From contig JAKJXP020000083.1 in NCBI GenBank assembly GCA_022225965.2, forward strand, positions 124,001 to 188,000: a DNA stretch of 64,000 bases, in the 5' to 3' direction. Below the pieces are notes generated by a model that was given only the letters and a program-made list of their open reading frames with translations, was not told the origin of the DNA and made no database searches. Position numbers and translations under genes: made by a program. The stretch is from Diatrype stigma. Its lineage: Eukaryota; Ascomycota; Sordariomycetes; Xylariales; Diatrypaceae. Shown piece after piece: positions 1 to 10,610 of this stretch; positions within the stretch are counted from its first letter, which is position 1; the number at the start of each line of letters is the position of its first letter.

Positions 1-1850
1 CTGAAATCCCCACCACCAAGACGCTGAGACAGATCACGTACGACGTATGGTAATCAGGACCAAACACTGTACTATATACATGGGGCCCCACGATCCCGCT
101 GAACTGGGCCATGGCATTCGTAAAGCCGATCCCGATACCTGAAGCCACCGTGCCCTTCAAAGCGCGCATGCGCTCCGGCCAGATAACAGGGTATGCCGAG
201 CCAGCGCAGGAAACCGCCACGATGAGACAGATGTATCGGACTACTGCATTACTAACCGTAACCAGGATTATATAACAGATTATGATGGTAGATTCGACTA
301 GACCAGTATTAGTATACCCGTCTGTTAGTTGAAAAGAAGTGGGAAGAGCGCGGCTGCAGATGGAGCATCATACTTGCGACGGCCGTTGTCCAGGGCCTGA
401 TGATTTTCTTGTGGAGGAAGAATCCGACTGTGTTCAGGAACACGAAGGCTCCAACATACGGCGGGATGTTCATGAGTTGTGAATTCGCCGTAGTAGTGAA
501 CCCCAGCTCGTAGATCACCGTGGGCAGAGCATACCCGACGCCAAACCCACCTATCCCATGGCAGATCCAGTAGACCGAGAAAGTGTAAAAGGTCGGGTCT
601 CTAAGCAGCTTTAGGACGCTCTCGCTGTCCCAGTGCTTCGCGTCACCCCTAGGCGCTGTTTTCGCTAGCCTCCCCCTGAGGAAAGCCCATTCTTCTTCCG
701 TGAGGAACTTCGCTGTCTCGGGGTAGTCTGGGAGACCCCATAGTGCAACAAAGGCCAGTACGATGGCAGGCAGGCCTTCCAGGAGGAACAACCATCTCCA
801 ACCCGAGAGGCCACCCAGCCCATCCTTGAAAAGTAGGAGTTAGCGATAGTCTTACAAAGAACCACTCGGGCTCACTTACCATAAAGCTGATTGCATAAGC
901 TAACAGGCCACTGAGAGCACTCGAGAGCTGGCCGACAGCATAGAATATTGCGACTCTTTGTGGCAACTCCTGGGGCTTATACCAGAAGGCGTAATGATAT
1001 AATACGGCGGGGAAAAAGCCTGCCTCTGCAAGGCCGATCTACTCCATGTTAATGAATGACACTTGAGCTTGGGGGGTCATTTATTGCAAGTGGTGATCTA
1101 GTGTGTAGTTATACGATGTAGTGCACATACTGCAATTTGATTAGCATCTGTTGGTAATGAACGAAAACTCAGGGGTAGTTAAGACTTTGCGAAAGGGGGG
1201 CTTGGAGATCTGGAATAAAGCTCATACGTACCAGCAAAACGAACACACATCATCCCTGGAAAGTCCATTGCTGCTGCAGAAGAACTTGCAGAAATCCCCC
1301 TATAATGCCCAAAAGTTAGCTTTCTTCAGATACTCCCCCTCAAGGGTTACAAGCAATGGTAACTTGCTAAACGAGTTGTATATTCCCTAAAGAACATTTC
1401 GCATAACATAGCGAAACTGAAAAGGTCAGCCGAACCGAAAGGATATACGTACCAGAAGAGGATAAGAATGAACATCCATCTAGAAGGTGTGAATGTCTTG
1501 AGGAGGATGGTGTTCGACGGCTCAAACAGCAAGTAACTGTACGAGAAAATGGACTGCGTCCACGCCCACTGGGAAGCGGTAAAACCCAGCTGTTTCTTGA
1601 TGCCCGTCCCGTTCTCGAGGTTGATGATGGCCGCGTTTGCGTAGTTTCCCGAATCAATAACTCGGAAGATGTACACGGCTGAATAGAAAACCACAAGCCA
1701 GGCGTCGATCTTCCACATGACCCTCTTCTCCAGCTCGCTGTTGTCGACTACGGCTGATTCCTGGTCGGATGCGAGGGCGGCCTCGTCCGCGATCGCCGTC
1801 TTGGCAGTATCGCGTATATAGCTCGTGGTATCGGCAGTCTTGGAAGCCAT
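1..1850 (-). CDS. MFS transporter, Dal5/allantoate-permease type (3' end outside window)
   Basis: Predicted plasma-membrane anion:cation symporter of the Dal5 branch of the major facilitator superfamily, which takes up organic anions such as vitamins or allantoate. Substrate unknown. Seen: a cytosolic N-terminus of about 50 residues, then the family pattern around VMWKIDAWLVVFY, a GLAEAGFFP-type segment, the central loop with LPDYPETAKFLTEEE, and IWPERMRALKGT near the left edge. Exons read from the start at 1850: 1850-1453, 1299-1232, about 1038 or 1025-880, 824-374, 297 to beyond base 1. Introns 1452-1300, 879-825 and 373-298 splice cleanly, the last with a TACTAAT branch site. The intron starting at 1231 does not: joining to the TAG acceptor at 1039 shifts the frame, while the CAG acceptor at 1026 keeps it but loses residues of the LG-x-x-EAG motif. 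The gene may be slightly damaged. It is divergent to the dioxygenase gene at 2645. Family is well supported; exact exon 3 start is not. Confidence 0.85.
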
Positions 1851-2644
1851 CTTGTCTTGTTCTTCCAGATGTCAACTTAAGAGATGACTACCCCTATTGG
1901 AACTAGTTGGGAGTTATCACAATGCTATTCAGGGGGCTAGAGTAGGAAGGGAAATCCTCTCTGCGGAGCAAAAACATCATAGCCGACGCTGGAGGCCCGA
2001 CAATTGTTATTTGTAGTCCGGATACGGCGTCACTGTTATCGGCCGGTATACTGCTAATCATCGCGACATGAAACCCATTATGGCGACAAATGACTAGGCC
2101 CGGTCCGATGTCCGCTTCGGGTCCATGGTTGGATTACGACGCTCCTTACAAGACGAATGTAGTTTAAGGATCGCATGAGTTCCGATATACCCCCCACCTA
2201 CTGCAGTATCTGGATGCATCGCAGGTTTTTGGGAGCTCGCTAATTCCCGGCTATAAGGGATTCTTGAAGTCCAGGCGGGGAACCTCGACGTCAGCCCAAT
2301 AGCTGTGGTTGGGAATATCAGCTGTAATCACGCCTTAATTGACGGAATGAGGTTATGAAGAAGGATCAACGTCTCGATTCCCACGTGGTAATAGTATTGA
2401 AGCACGTCATCCGATCCTGACCAATACCCCGGCGTTCCCTCTCTCCTACTTCTCCGCATCGGGAGCAGAATTGCCTAGGAGGGAGGCCGGGGAAGATAAG
2501 CGAGCTCCGAACTCTCGGCTACGATCATAAGAATATATATAAATATACCAAGCGACGCCCAGCATAACCTGGGGTCATGAAGAAACGATATCGGCGCGGT
2601 CAGGCTTATATTCAACAGATAGATTCCATCACAAACCCGTAACA
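1851..2644. promoter_or_regulatory. Shared divergent intergenic region, MFS / dioxygenase
   Basis: About 0.8 kb between the two divergent start codons, with no coding signal. It must contain both promoters. The only clear core element is the TATA-like stretch near 2534-2545, about 100 nt before the dioxygenase start. No known regulator site could be assigned. Confidence 0.6.
2534..2545 (+). promoter_or_regulatory. TATA-like element of the dioxygenase gene
   Basis: A TATATATAAATA run about 100 nt upstream of the ATG at 2645 is at a reasonable distance for a fungal TATA box with a leader of roughly 60-70 nt. Inference from sequence and position only. Confidence 0.45.
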
Positions 2645-3974
2645 ATGGCTCCAAGCGCGATCGAGCAGCCGGATACTCAAACTATTCGCGCTAAAAAGCC
2701 CCTGATCAAGCCATGGACTCGCCCGAGCAAGACCTCGGAGGATCTAGACTGGGCGGACTTGCCTAAGATCGACCTGTCGCGCTTTGACGAGCCGGGCGGC
2801 AAGCAAGCATTGGCCCATGACCTCCTCGATGCTCTGACCAGAGTCGGCTTCTGGGTGGTGGTCAATTCCGGCATTGACGATGAGCGCGTGCTCCGACAGT
2901 TCAGCTTCGGAGATGCCTTCTTCCGGGAGCCCCTGGAAGAGAAGCGCCGGTTCCCGTGCAACTTCGCCGAGGGCGAGTATTTCGGATACCGGGAGAATTC
3001 CAGGTGGGTCGGGGACACAGGGGTTAAGGAGAATGTCGAAATGGTGCGTGTTCTTTCGTGTAATCCATCACCCGCCTGAAAGAAACTCGGCGAAGTGCCA
3101 TATGCAGGCTATGTGCTTATCACCAGATGGGGTGGAAACAAACAGTTGAACATCCCCAAGGCCATCCCGGCGTACGACAGTGTGGGGAAGCACCGGATCG
3201 TCGCGGAGCACTACGGGGAGATCGCGCAGTTCCACCGGGAGCTGTGGGACAAGGTGATCCGCAAGCTGTTCGTGCTGATGGCCATCATCCTCGAGCTGCC
3301 CGAGGACTTCCTGGCCGACGCCCACGATTACGACCGGGAGTCGGACGACCACCTGCGCTACATGATCTACAACGTGCGCACGCAGGAGGAGTGGGACCGG
3401 GCCCAGGCCTACTCCAAGGGCGGCCACACCGACTTCGGCAGCCTGACCCTCCTGTTCTCCCAGCACGTCGCCGGCCTGCAGATCCGCACCCCCGAGGGCC
3501 AGTGGAAGTACGTGAAGCCCGTCGACGGCGGCATCACCTGCAACGCGGCGGACACGCTGACCTTCCTCACCAATGGTAAGTGCTAAGTGCATTCCCTGCC
3601 CCCATCAACATGCATCCCTGTGTATGCCGTGTCATTTTTCGTAGATAGCTTACAGCAACACCGCAGGGTTCATCAAGTCCACAGTCCACCGCGTGGTTAC
3701 GCCCCCGAAAGACCAGATCGACATCGCCCGGCTGGGGCTGCTGTACTTCGTCAGGCCCGGATCGAGCACGCCGATGAAGACGGTGCCCTCCCCCCTGCTG
3801 GATCGGCTCGGCCTGATCCCGGAGGAGGACAAGGACCCCAACAAGCCGACGGTGTCGGGTACCGACTACGTTCGAGCGCGGGTCCGGGATGTCCACTACA
3901 AGACGGTGCTAGACAAACGCGAAGGCACTTCGTTTGAGTTCAAGGGTCTCAAGGTCGCAAACTACTATGATTGA
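2645..3974 (+). CDS. Fe(II)/2-oxoglutarate-dependent dioxygenase, isopenicillin N synthase-like
   Basis: Predicted cytosolic non-haem iron oxygenase that couples decarboxylation of 2-oxoglutarate to oxidation of an unknown substrate. Three exons, 2645-3043, 3146-3575 and 3667-3974, give 378 residues, normal for the family. Introns are 102 and 91 nt with GT-AG ends and keep the frame. The N-terminal domain (DIOX_N type) has the IDLSRF and GFWVVVNSGI patterns. The catalytic domain has iron ligands H227 and D229 in GGHTDFGSLTLLF and H284 in STVHRVV. R298 in RLGLLYFVRP would bind the 2-oxoglutarate carboxylate, with a Gly two residues on instead of the common Ser. The family includes enzymes of secondary metabolism and of general catabolism, so the substrate cannot be given. 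Its divergent MFS neighbour may move the substrate or product, which is inference. Confidence 0.9.
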
Positions 3975-6900
3975 TCTAGTTCAGACCGCACCGTGATTTT
4001 TCTGACGCCAATGATTAATTTGGAAGAAAGAGTTTTCTGTCAACCCTTGTATATGAAGATAGTGATACCACTTACTCGTTTCATTCAACCATATGCCCAC
4101 CTAGGCCCGATCACTAATTCATCGTCAGAAGTAGTTGAGACTCCTATAGTCGTAGCTAGGCTACACCTGCTTCGTTCGCCTATCCATTCTATGTGCTGTA
4201 GGAACGTGTATACAAGAAATGTACATGCCAACTTCACTCGTCTTTCTGTCACTCTGTCTTCGATCTAAACATACCTAGCTCATTAATTCTTGAGCCTGCA
4301 TCTACCAGGCTAACTACAGTTATGCTCGCGCAATTAGGTTCTCTTGCATATCAGATTGATCTGCCTCTGGACTTCTGATTTCTTCGATGTGATGCCGAGA
4401 AGCTTTTAGAGAGGGATAGCTACGCGGCGGAGAATGACCACAGCTTGGCGCAATCGGGCTTTTGCCACCTCGGCGTCCGCTGCTCTCTCTGGTATCCTTT
4501 GGGGGCGAATTATCATCATCTGACTAGAGATGCCTATGTGAGGGTGGAGCAGGGTCCGTGGGTCCCAATGCAGCAGCATAGGCTATGATGATGCTGCAGT
4601 GACTAATGACCACAAAGACATCTCGGACTGGCGCCGCGGCTTCGCAGGCCTCGTGACAGGTCGGAAAGTTCGAAGGAGGAGACTTGTTGCTCTGAGAGCT
4701 GGGTCTGCGGATCGAGAGCAAGCCCGGTTTCGTACAGCTGACCAGGGGGCGCGAGCTGCGCCGGAATCTAGAAGAAGACGGGCGAGATAGCGACCAAGGT
4801 CGGGACGACTCGGCCGAAGGGGAGGTACATATCGTCCTGAGAACCCGCCGAACCAAGGCGAGGCGAGGCTGAACAATTCATCTGGTGCTTCAGGGGAGCA
4901 GAATGATGGTGCCGACCAACTTGCTGCAGGATTTCGTCCTACGGGGCGGAAGAAGCAGAAGTAGGTCGGGTCGCCTTGGACCGCATCTATAACAGACACA
5001 CCTGGACTGCAGGATTCAGCTACTCTACCTTTCCACAGAAAGCCGATGCGGAATACGGGGTCCATAAACTTAATTAAAGCTGGAGGACGGCTAGACAGGA
5101 CTATCGTATAGGAGGTTGGACAAGGAGGCGAGGGAGGAGGCCACTATCCAGTCGTAGATGCGCGGCACGACTCCCTCTTCTCTCCCCTAAAAATGGCTCA
5201 CCGAAGAAAGAAGGGCGGCTAAGGTCGTACCGTATGTTACACCGAAAGATGGGCGCGCTTATAGGAAATTGTAGGATAGTCAATCGAAGGCCTGCCGGCG
5301 GCACACGGCAACGGATGTTCGATGTAGATTATGCGGCTGCATGGCGTCAAAACGGCCAACCAGATGGGAGAGGTTCGGTGCAGAACAGACAAACTGTTGC
5401 AAAGTTGGCCTCGGGCCATTTCGCGACCATCGCTATATTTGAATATTTCTCACCCATCCTTCTTCTTGTCGCTCGGCTCCGGTTTTGATCGGCCTGTAGC
5501 CTGATATGTGAAGTTCTATAAGCACTTCGTACTTGTAGTTTAAGCGATGTCCCGCATTGTTTCATCTGAACACAACCCCCACTTTCCGCTTCGAGTCACG
5601 AACTCGAAACGCAAGGGTGACCCTATGACCCTAGGCTTGCGAAAGACGACACGCTGACCCCGCCTTTGGACACATGATTGAAATGAGCGAACACATTCTG
5701 GCTATACTTACGGAGAAAGATATGAAGTAGAAAAGCAAATACAAGGTTGCGGACAGATTTGCTCACCAGGTTGAAATGGCTTTAGTATAAGCCGTGCATT
5801 TGCAACGCCTTGTGATTGATAGTTACCTGCTTACCTACTTGGATAAAAAGAGTCGAGACTTTCAGTCTCAGCGTATTCTAGCCGCCACATCTTTAATGGC
5901 TATCCCGGCAGGCTAGCTAGTGGCTTTCGAAGCGGCTCCTGGTGCACGTTACAGATGAGGCTATCGGATCCGATATTGATTGGATGAGGTTGTCTAGTGG
6001 GGATGAGATGCAGTAGCGATTTGTCAGATAGCTGTGGGGAAGATTTGCCCTTGTGCACGCTTATCAAGTATCTGTACATGCAACAGACACAGCAAGTCAT
6101 GATAAGCACGATAAGAAGATGAACACAAGTAGTTTTACGCTAAGAATGGCAGAAGAATACATTGCTGCTTATTCGGATCTGGGCTTATCTAGCCCCAATC
6201 TCTCACGGTACATGGCAAGGGCCCTCCCTGCACAGATACGGGTCCCTTGCATCACAATTGCCTCTACCCCCTGCCTTGTGTGGTAAGGGGCCACTCAAAA
6301 TTTAGTCGAGTTTCCCGTTTCCCCGCATCAAACCACTTAAACGACGCGCCTAAACAGATGATCTACCAAGTTCTGCTCTATACTTCTAGTCCATGATATG
6401 CAGGTACAAGTGGTGAACTGGCCCATCGGTATAGGTATCCACCATGGAAAATCTTGGATCGACGACACGCCTTGCAGGCCAGCCATGCAAGCCACTGCAA
6501 GCCATGCCATGCCATGCCTGCACGCTTTTCGAACGTCCAGCGGGAAGCGACGCAAGCTCCCGAGACCATCTCTGAACGAGTGGCAAGCGTGCATTGTCTG
6601 GTCAGACTCCCTAGTCAGACGTTCGAAAGTACTGCTTCCGTCCATTCGCTCGCTCGTCCTATTAGACTATTAGTCCGATGATAGATGCCCCCAGGAGACC
6701 CTGTACCTCACCCACACCCACACCTGTCGTCTGGTCTCTGGGCCTCTGGGTCTCTTGCTGGGGCGGCCATGTGTAAACGGCGGCGAGAAGATCTGTTAGT
6801 GGGCTTGAAACAATGGGCGAAATGATTCCTTTTTCTGGATTTAGTGTCCGCGGTTCTTGGCATTTATTCCAGGGCTGTCCTTGCTCTCCTTGCTCCTTAC

Positions 6901-7943
6901 TTTTTCTCTGTGTCTATAGCTGGTATAAGCAACCTGAGGTGAGGCTTTGAGGTTCACCTTTTTGATCGTGATATCTCTCACCTACCTACTTATCTGTCTG
7001 TTTGTTTGCCGTGGTCCAGTGTTATAGAATTTGGGATGGTATCGTGTACACCTTGATTCTCAGCCTGATCCTAACCCAAGAACTGTAAGGTACTTGGGAG
7101 TGACCTCTGACAGACAAACAAGCCACCCACCAAGAGTATTTCGATAGCCAGAACTATTAGCCTGAGGTCTCTTCTGCGCCTCTTCATATTTGCGAGATAA
7201 AGGTTCTTTGTTTCTAAACCATCCAGTTTCTAGAGCATCTTGCCTTGCCATCACTGTTCTAGCCCATTCCTCATCTTCAACTCTTTTGACCTGGTGCCTG
7301 TGGGTGTAAGTCCAGCCACGATTATTCGATTATTCAACAAACTATTCAACAACGAGTCGATTGTCCACTTACAGCACAAACACCATGGCGGCTTAATCGA
7401 CAACAAAAGAATTGTTCCTTTCTACTTCCTTTCTTGACTCAGCTGGACTGGATTGTTCAACCATTAACGCTGTGCGTGTTTATTATTTCAACCCGCCATT
7501 CCTCCAACACCCACCCATGAACATTCGGCCTTCTTTCTCCCAATTTCCCTTCGCACACCCGCAATTTTCCACATCAAAAAGCCGGTCGTGAAGTCACTAG
7601 AACTTCCACATCGGAACCAAGTCTATTTGTTTCTGGAAAACGCACCGATTATTCAGCCTTTCACTTCTGTTCGTCTTCTTCAAAAACCGAGACCCGCCCT
7701 AGGTACCTACCTACCTACCTACCTAACCGAAGCCCTCGGTACTTGTTGCAAACGAGACAATAACAACAACAACAACCGGCACCTTCTTTCCCACTTCTCT
7801 CGCAGGCACAGAGAGAGACATTTGACCGAATTCTTCCAATTCGGCCATTCCATTCACTTTCCACGCATTCATCCGATTGATTAAGACATTCTATTCTTAT
7901 TCACTTCTATCCCAACATCCCAAGCAAACGCAAAACAGACAAG
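3975..7943. other. Long gene-poor intergenic region (about 4 kb)
   Basis: No open frame here shows a conserved motif, plausible intron pattern or fungal coding bias. A GC-rich island at about 4590-5070 has overlapping open frames on both strands with low-complexity Arg/Ser-rich translations and is not a convincing gene. From about 6700 on the DNA is pyrimidine-rich and probably holds the promoter and leader of the secreted-protein gene at 7944. A TACC tetranucleotide run lies at 7699-7724. Confidence 0.6.
7699..7724. repeat. TACC tetranucleotide run with CCTAGG core
   Basis: CCTAGG is followed by GTACC and then four TACC-like units. It belongs to the dispersed TACCTAGGTA family found throughout the intergenic DNA here and lies about 220 nt before the start codon of the LPMO-like gene, probably in its leader or promoter. 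Confidence 0.7.
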
Positions 7944-9305
7944 ATGGTCTCTTCCAAGAGCATCTACACCGCGGCCACCACCACGGGCCTCCTGCTCGCC
8001 GGCCTCCAGCAGGGCGCCCGCGCGCACTCCTGGGTCGAGACGCTGCGGCTGATCGCCCCGGACGGCACCTTCACGGGCGAGCCGGGCTACCCGATCGGGT
8101 ACGTGGACCGGAACCAGCCCGGGTTTAGCGACCCCGTGGCGCAGAACCAGATCCTCAACAAGGCGGGCAACCCGGCCGTGTGCAAGCCGCTCGCGGGCGC
8201 GTACCAGACGTACACGCGCCTGGGCGCCGCGCCGGGCGACTGGGTCGCCATGCTGTACCAGGAGAACGGGCACGTGACGGACCCGACGCAGACGGTGCGG
8301 CCCTTCCGGGGCGGCAACGTCTACGTGTACGGCACGCTGGAGCACCAGGACAGCGACGGCATCAACGACGTGCTGGGCGCCTGGACGGCCGACGGCACGG
8401 GCGGCAACGGCAAGGGCCGGCTCCTGGCCTCGCACTACTACGACGACGGCATCTGCTACCAGAACCGGGCCACGACCTCCACCACCACCACCTTCCCCGT
8501 CTACACCGAGCGCCACGAGAAGTACAAGGCCGACGAGGTGGCGTGCCAGTCCGACTTCCAGCTCCCCGCCGACCTCCCCGCCTCGGGCAAGTACACCGTC
8601 ATGTGGGTGTGGGACTGGCCGCGCATCGAGACCGACACCACCAACGTGACCGAGATCTACACGAGCTGCGCCGAGATCGACCTGGGCGCCGCCAGCGACG
8701 GCAGCAAGGTGGCCAACGTCAAGAACAGCATCCACTTCGCCAGCCCCGACACCAACAAGGTCGGCAGCGGGGCCATCCCGTCCCAGGTCCAGACCCTGAT
8801 CGAGGCCACCGCGCTCGGCGTCGGCACCGCCAGCCCCGCCCCCGTGACCCTGGCCCAGTCGGATGCCAAGCCGGGTGACGCTACTGACGCGCCCGCGCAG
8901 CCGACTCCCTCTCCGTCCGTACCCGTCTCCGTCACCACCACCACGGCCCACAAGAACAAGGGCGGCAAGAACAACGGCATCCAGACCGTCACCGTCACCG
9001 CGGAGCCCGAGACGACCACCCACTACCACACCGTCACCGTGGGCGGCGATGGCAGCCAAGCCACCGCCAGCCCGTCCGCGCCTGCCTCTCAGGCCAGCGT
9101 CACCTCGGTCGAGCCGTTCATCAGCCAGCCTACCGCCAGCCAGGCAGCGCCTACCACCACCCCTAACAAGCCAGCGCCGGCCTCCTCCTCCCAGGCCGCG
9201 CCTACCTCCCAGGCGGGCGCCCCCTCGGTCGAGCCGTTCATGAAGATGGTGCGAGCTACGGGCGCGGCTAGAAGAAGCGCTTCCAGCAGCTGGGCACTGT
9301 ACTGA
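7944..9305 (+). CDS. Secreted LPMO-like protein with candidate histidine brace and Ser/Thr-rich tail
   Basis: Single-exon gene of 453 residues. A signal peptide (residues 1-27, ending GARA) leaves His28 as the first mature residue, as in lytic polysaccharide monooxygenases, whose N-terminal His is a copper ligand. A second candidate ligand is H110 in YQENGHVT. WVWDWP at 221-226 followed by EIYTSCAEIDL (Y239, C242) resembles the conserved C-terminal strands of LPMOs, where a Tyr or Phe sits axial to copper. Four cysteines (80, 171, 201, 242) could form two disulfides. After about residue 270 there is a Pro/Ser/Thr-rich, probably O-glycosylated tail with TVTVTAEPETTT and two SVEPF copies. It ends in a basic stretch with no GPI signal or cellulose-binding module. 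I do not recognise it as AA9, AA11 or AA13; homologous fungal proteins are mostly unnamed. LPMO-like function is inference from motifs. Confidence 0.8.
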   Translation: MVSSKSIYTAATTTGLLLAGLQQGARAHSWVETLRLIAPDGTFTGEPGYPIGYVDRNQPGFSDPVAQNQILNKAGNPAVCKPLAGAYQTYTRLGAAPGDWVAMLYQENGHVTDPTQTVRPFRGGNVYVYGTLEHQDSDGINDVLGAWTADGTGGNGKGRLLASHYYDDGICYQNRATTSTTTTFPVYTERHEKYKADEVACQSDFQLPADLPASGKYTVMWVWDWPRIETDTTNVTEIYTSCAEIDLGAASDGSKVANVKNSIHFASPDTNKVGSGAIPSQVQTLIEATALGVGTASPAPVTLAQSDAKPGDATDAPAQPTPSPSVPVSVTTTTAHKNKGGKNNGIQTVTVTAEPETTTHYHTVTVGGDGSQATASPSAPASQASVTSVEPFISQPTASQAAPTTTPNKPAPASSSQAAPTSQAGAPSVEPFMKMVRATGAARRSASSSWALY

Positions 9306-10610
9306 ACTGCCTCTCACTTTCCCTTTTCATTCTTGTCTATATTTTCCTTATCGGACTGGAGTAGCCTCGCTACCACGGGACACATAAGGGGGCATCTAAA
9401 TGGCGCATACAATGGACAGTTTCATCATCAATACAGGCAGGCAAAAACGGCAAACGGCAACGGATCAGGCAAACGGTCAACGGTAAACGGTAACGGTAAC
9501 GGCATAGCATGGACACGGAACAGTCTGGTTTTGGCATGGCATCACGGCGGTTTTTTTCATGACATCAGGGTAACGACAACAAAACAACGGCGTTAGGTCA
9601 TCGCCAGGCACAGAGGGGCCGGGGTCTATGGAATCTGTGTGCGGGGTTTCGGATTAGGGTAAATTAGACACAATTACAAAGCGTCTTCCAACTTCTTGTT
9701 TTCCTTTCTTCTTTTTCTTAAGACTGTCTGTCTTTCTTCTCTTTTCATTTGTCTGGCTCATGATGATAAAGCGATCACGATACGGCGTATGGCTTTCTGC
9801 ATGGTCAAGGTGAGGGACGAACGATGAAAACGGAGGATAGGATATCATCGATGTGCTTGATGTTGGTTCTTCTTGACGAGTACCGAGTGATGAAATGCAT
9901 GGCGGAAGGGAAGGAAGGAAGGAAAATAGGGTTGCATTTGCATGTCTGTTGGAGTTTTTGCCATCTGGTCGGCAAGGGAGGGAATAGGCGTTCGCTAGCA
10001 GGCTTGATAAGTCAGAGCTACCGGGTAGCATGTGCATCATCTACTACACAAATGAATTCAGCTTTGCAAAAGCTTTGTGAATCCAGGGCTTGATTTGACA
10101 TTCGTAAGCATCATGCACCTATGTTCCATGGATAGGCGGTAATGTGTGTAAGTGTAATCTTCGGGCCGAGGTGGCATTGTCATAACTAGCTACCTACGAT
10201 ATCACAGTTCGTGATCATGCTGATTCTGGTCTCCGCTCGTACTGTAGAATACGCATTGATACGTAGCGCTATGATGTAAGCTACCGGATAGCCACCGGTG
10301 AGCTTAACGATGGCTGGTTACAGCTCCAGCTTCATCGAATACCCCGTCTATTTCTATGCAATGACATCCACTGAGCATCAAGCAGCCCTGGATGCAATGG
10401 TAACTGTTTCGAGCCATGTACAATCAGACGACCAGTTAGCCAGCCATCAGTCTTTCCAACTGGGCCTTATGTGTGGGCGTGTGCGAATCCGAGCGAACGA
10501 GAGGAATTCCGCCAACCGATCTGATCTGTCTGATACTCTCAGATCTGCTTGTTCTTGCCGCTCTCCCTCTTCCCACCCCCCTCTTCCCTCTTACCCTCCC
10601 TCCCATCACA
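9306..10610. other. Intergenic region with AACGG-rich 3' flank
   Basis: Convergent 3' flanks of the LPMO-like gene and the minus-strand gene ending at 10611. Short open frames on either strand show no recognisable protein. The only distinct structure is the AACGG repeat at 9444-9502. Confidence 0.6.
9444..9502. repeat. Imperfect AACGG/AAACGG tandem repeat
   Basis: At least eight AACGG cores occur in about 60 bases, separated by 1-7 nt and alternating GCAAACGG, TAAACGG and TAACGG variants. It lies about 140 nt after the LPMO-like stop codon, so it may be in the 3' untranslated region. Confidence 0.75.

Noticed and set aside
3068..3592. Minus-strand open frame of 174 codons in the dioxygenase gene
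   Set aside because: Antisense to the conserved HxD exon and rich in Val/Leu/Gly shadow composition.
7881..9317. Very long minus-strand open frame (478 codons) antisense to the LPMO-like gene
   Set aside because: It is a by-product of GC-rich third positions in the real gene; its translation is Gly/Arg/Val repeats with no motif.
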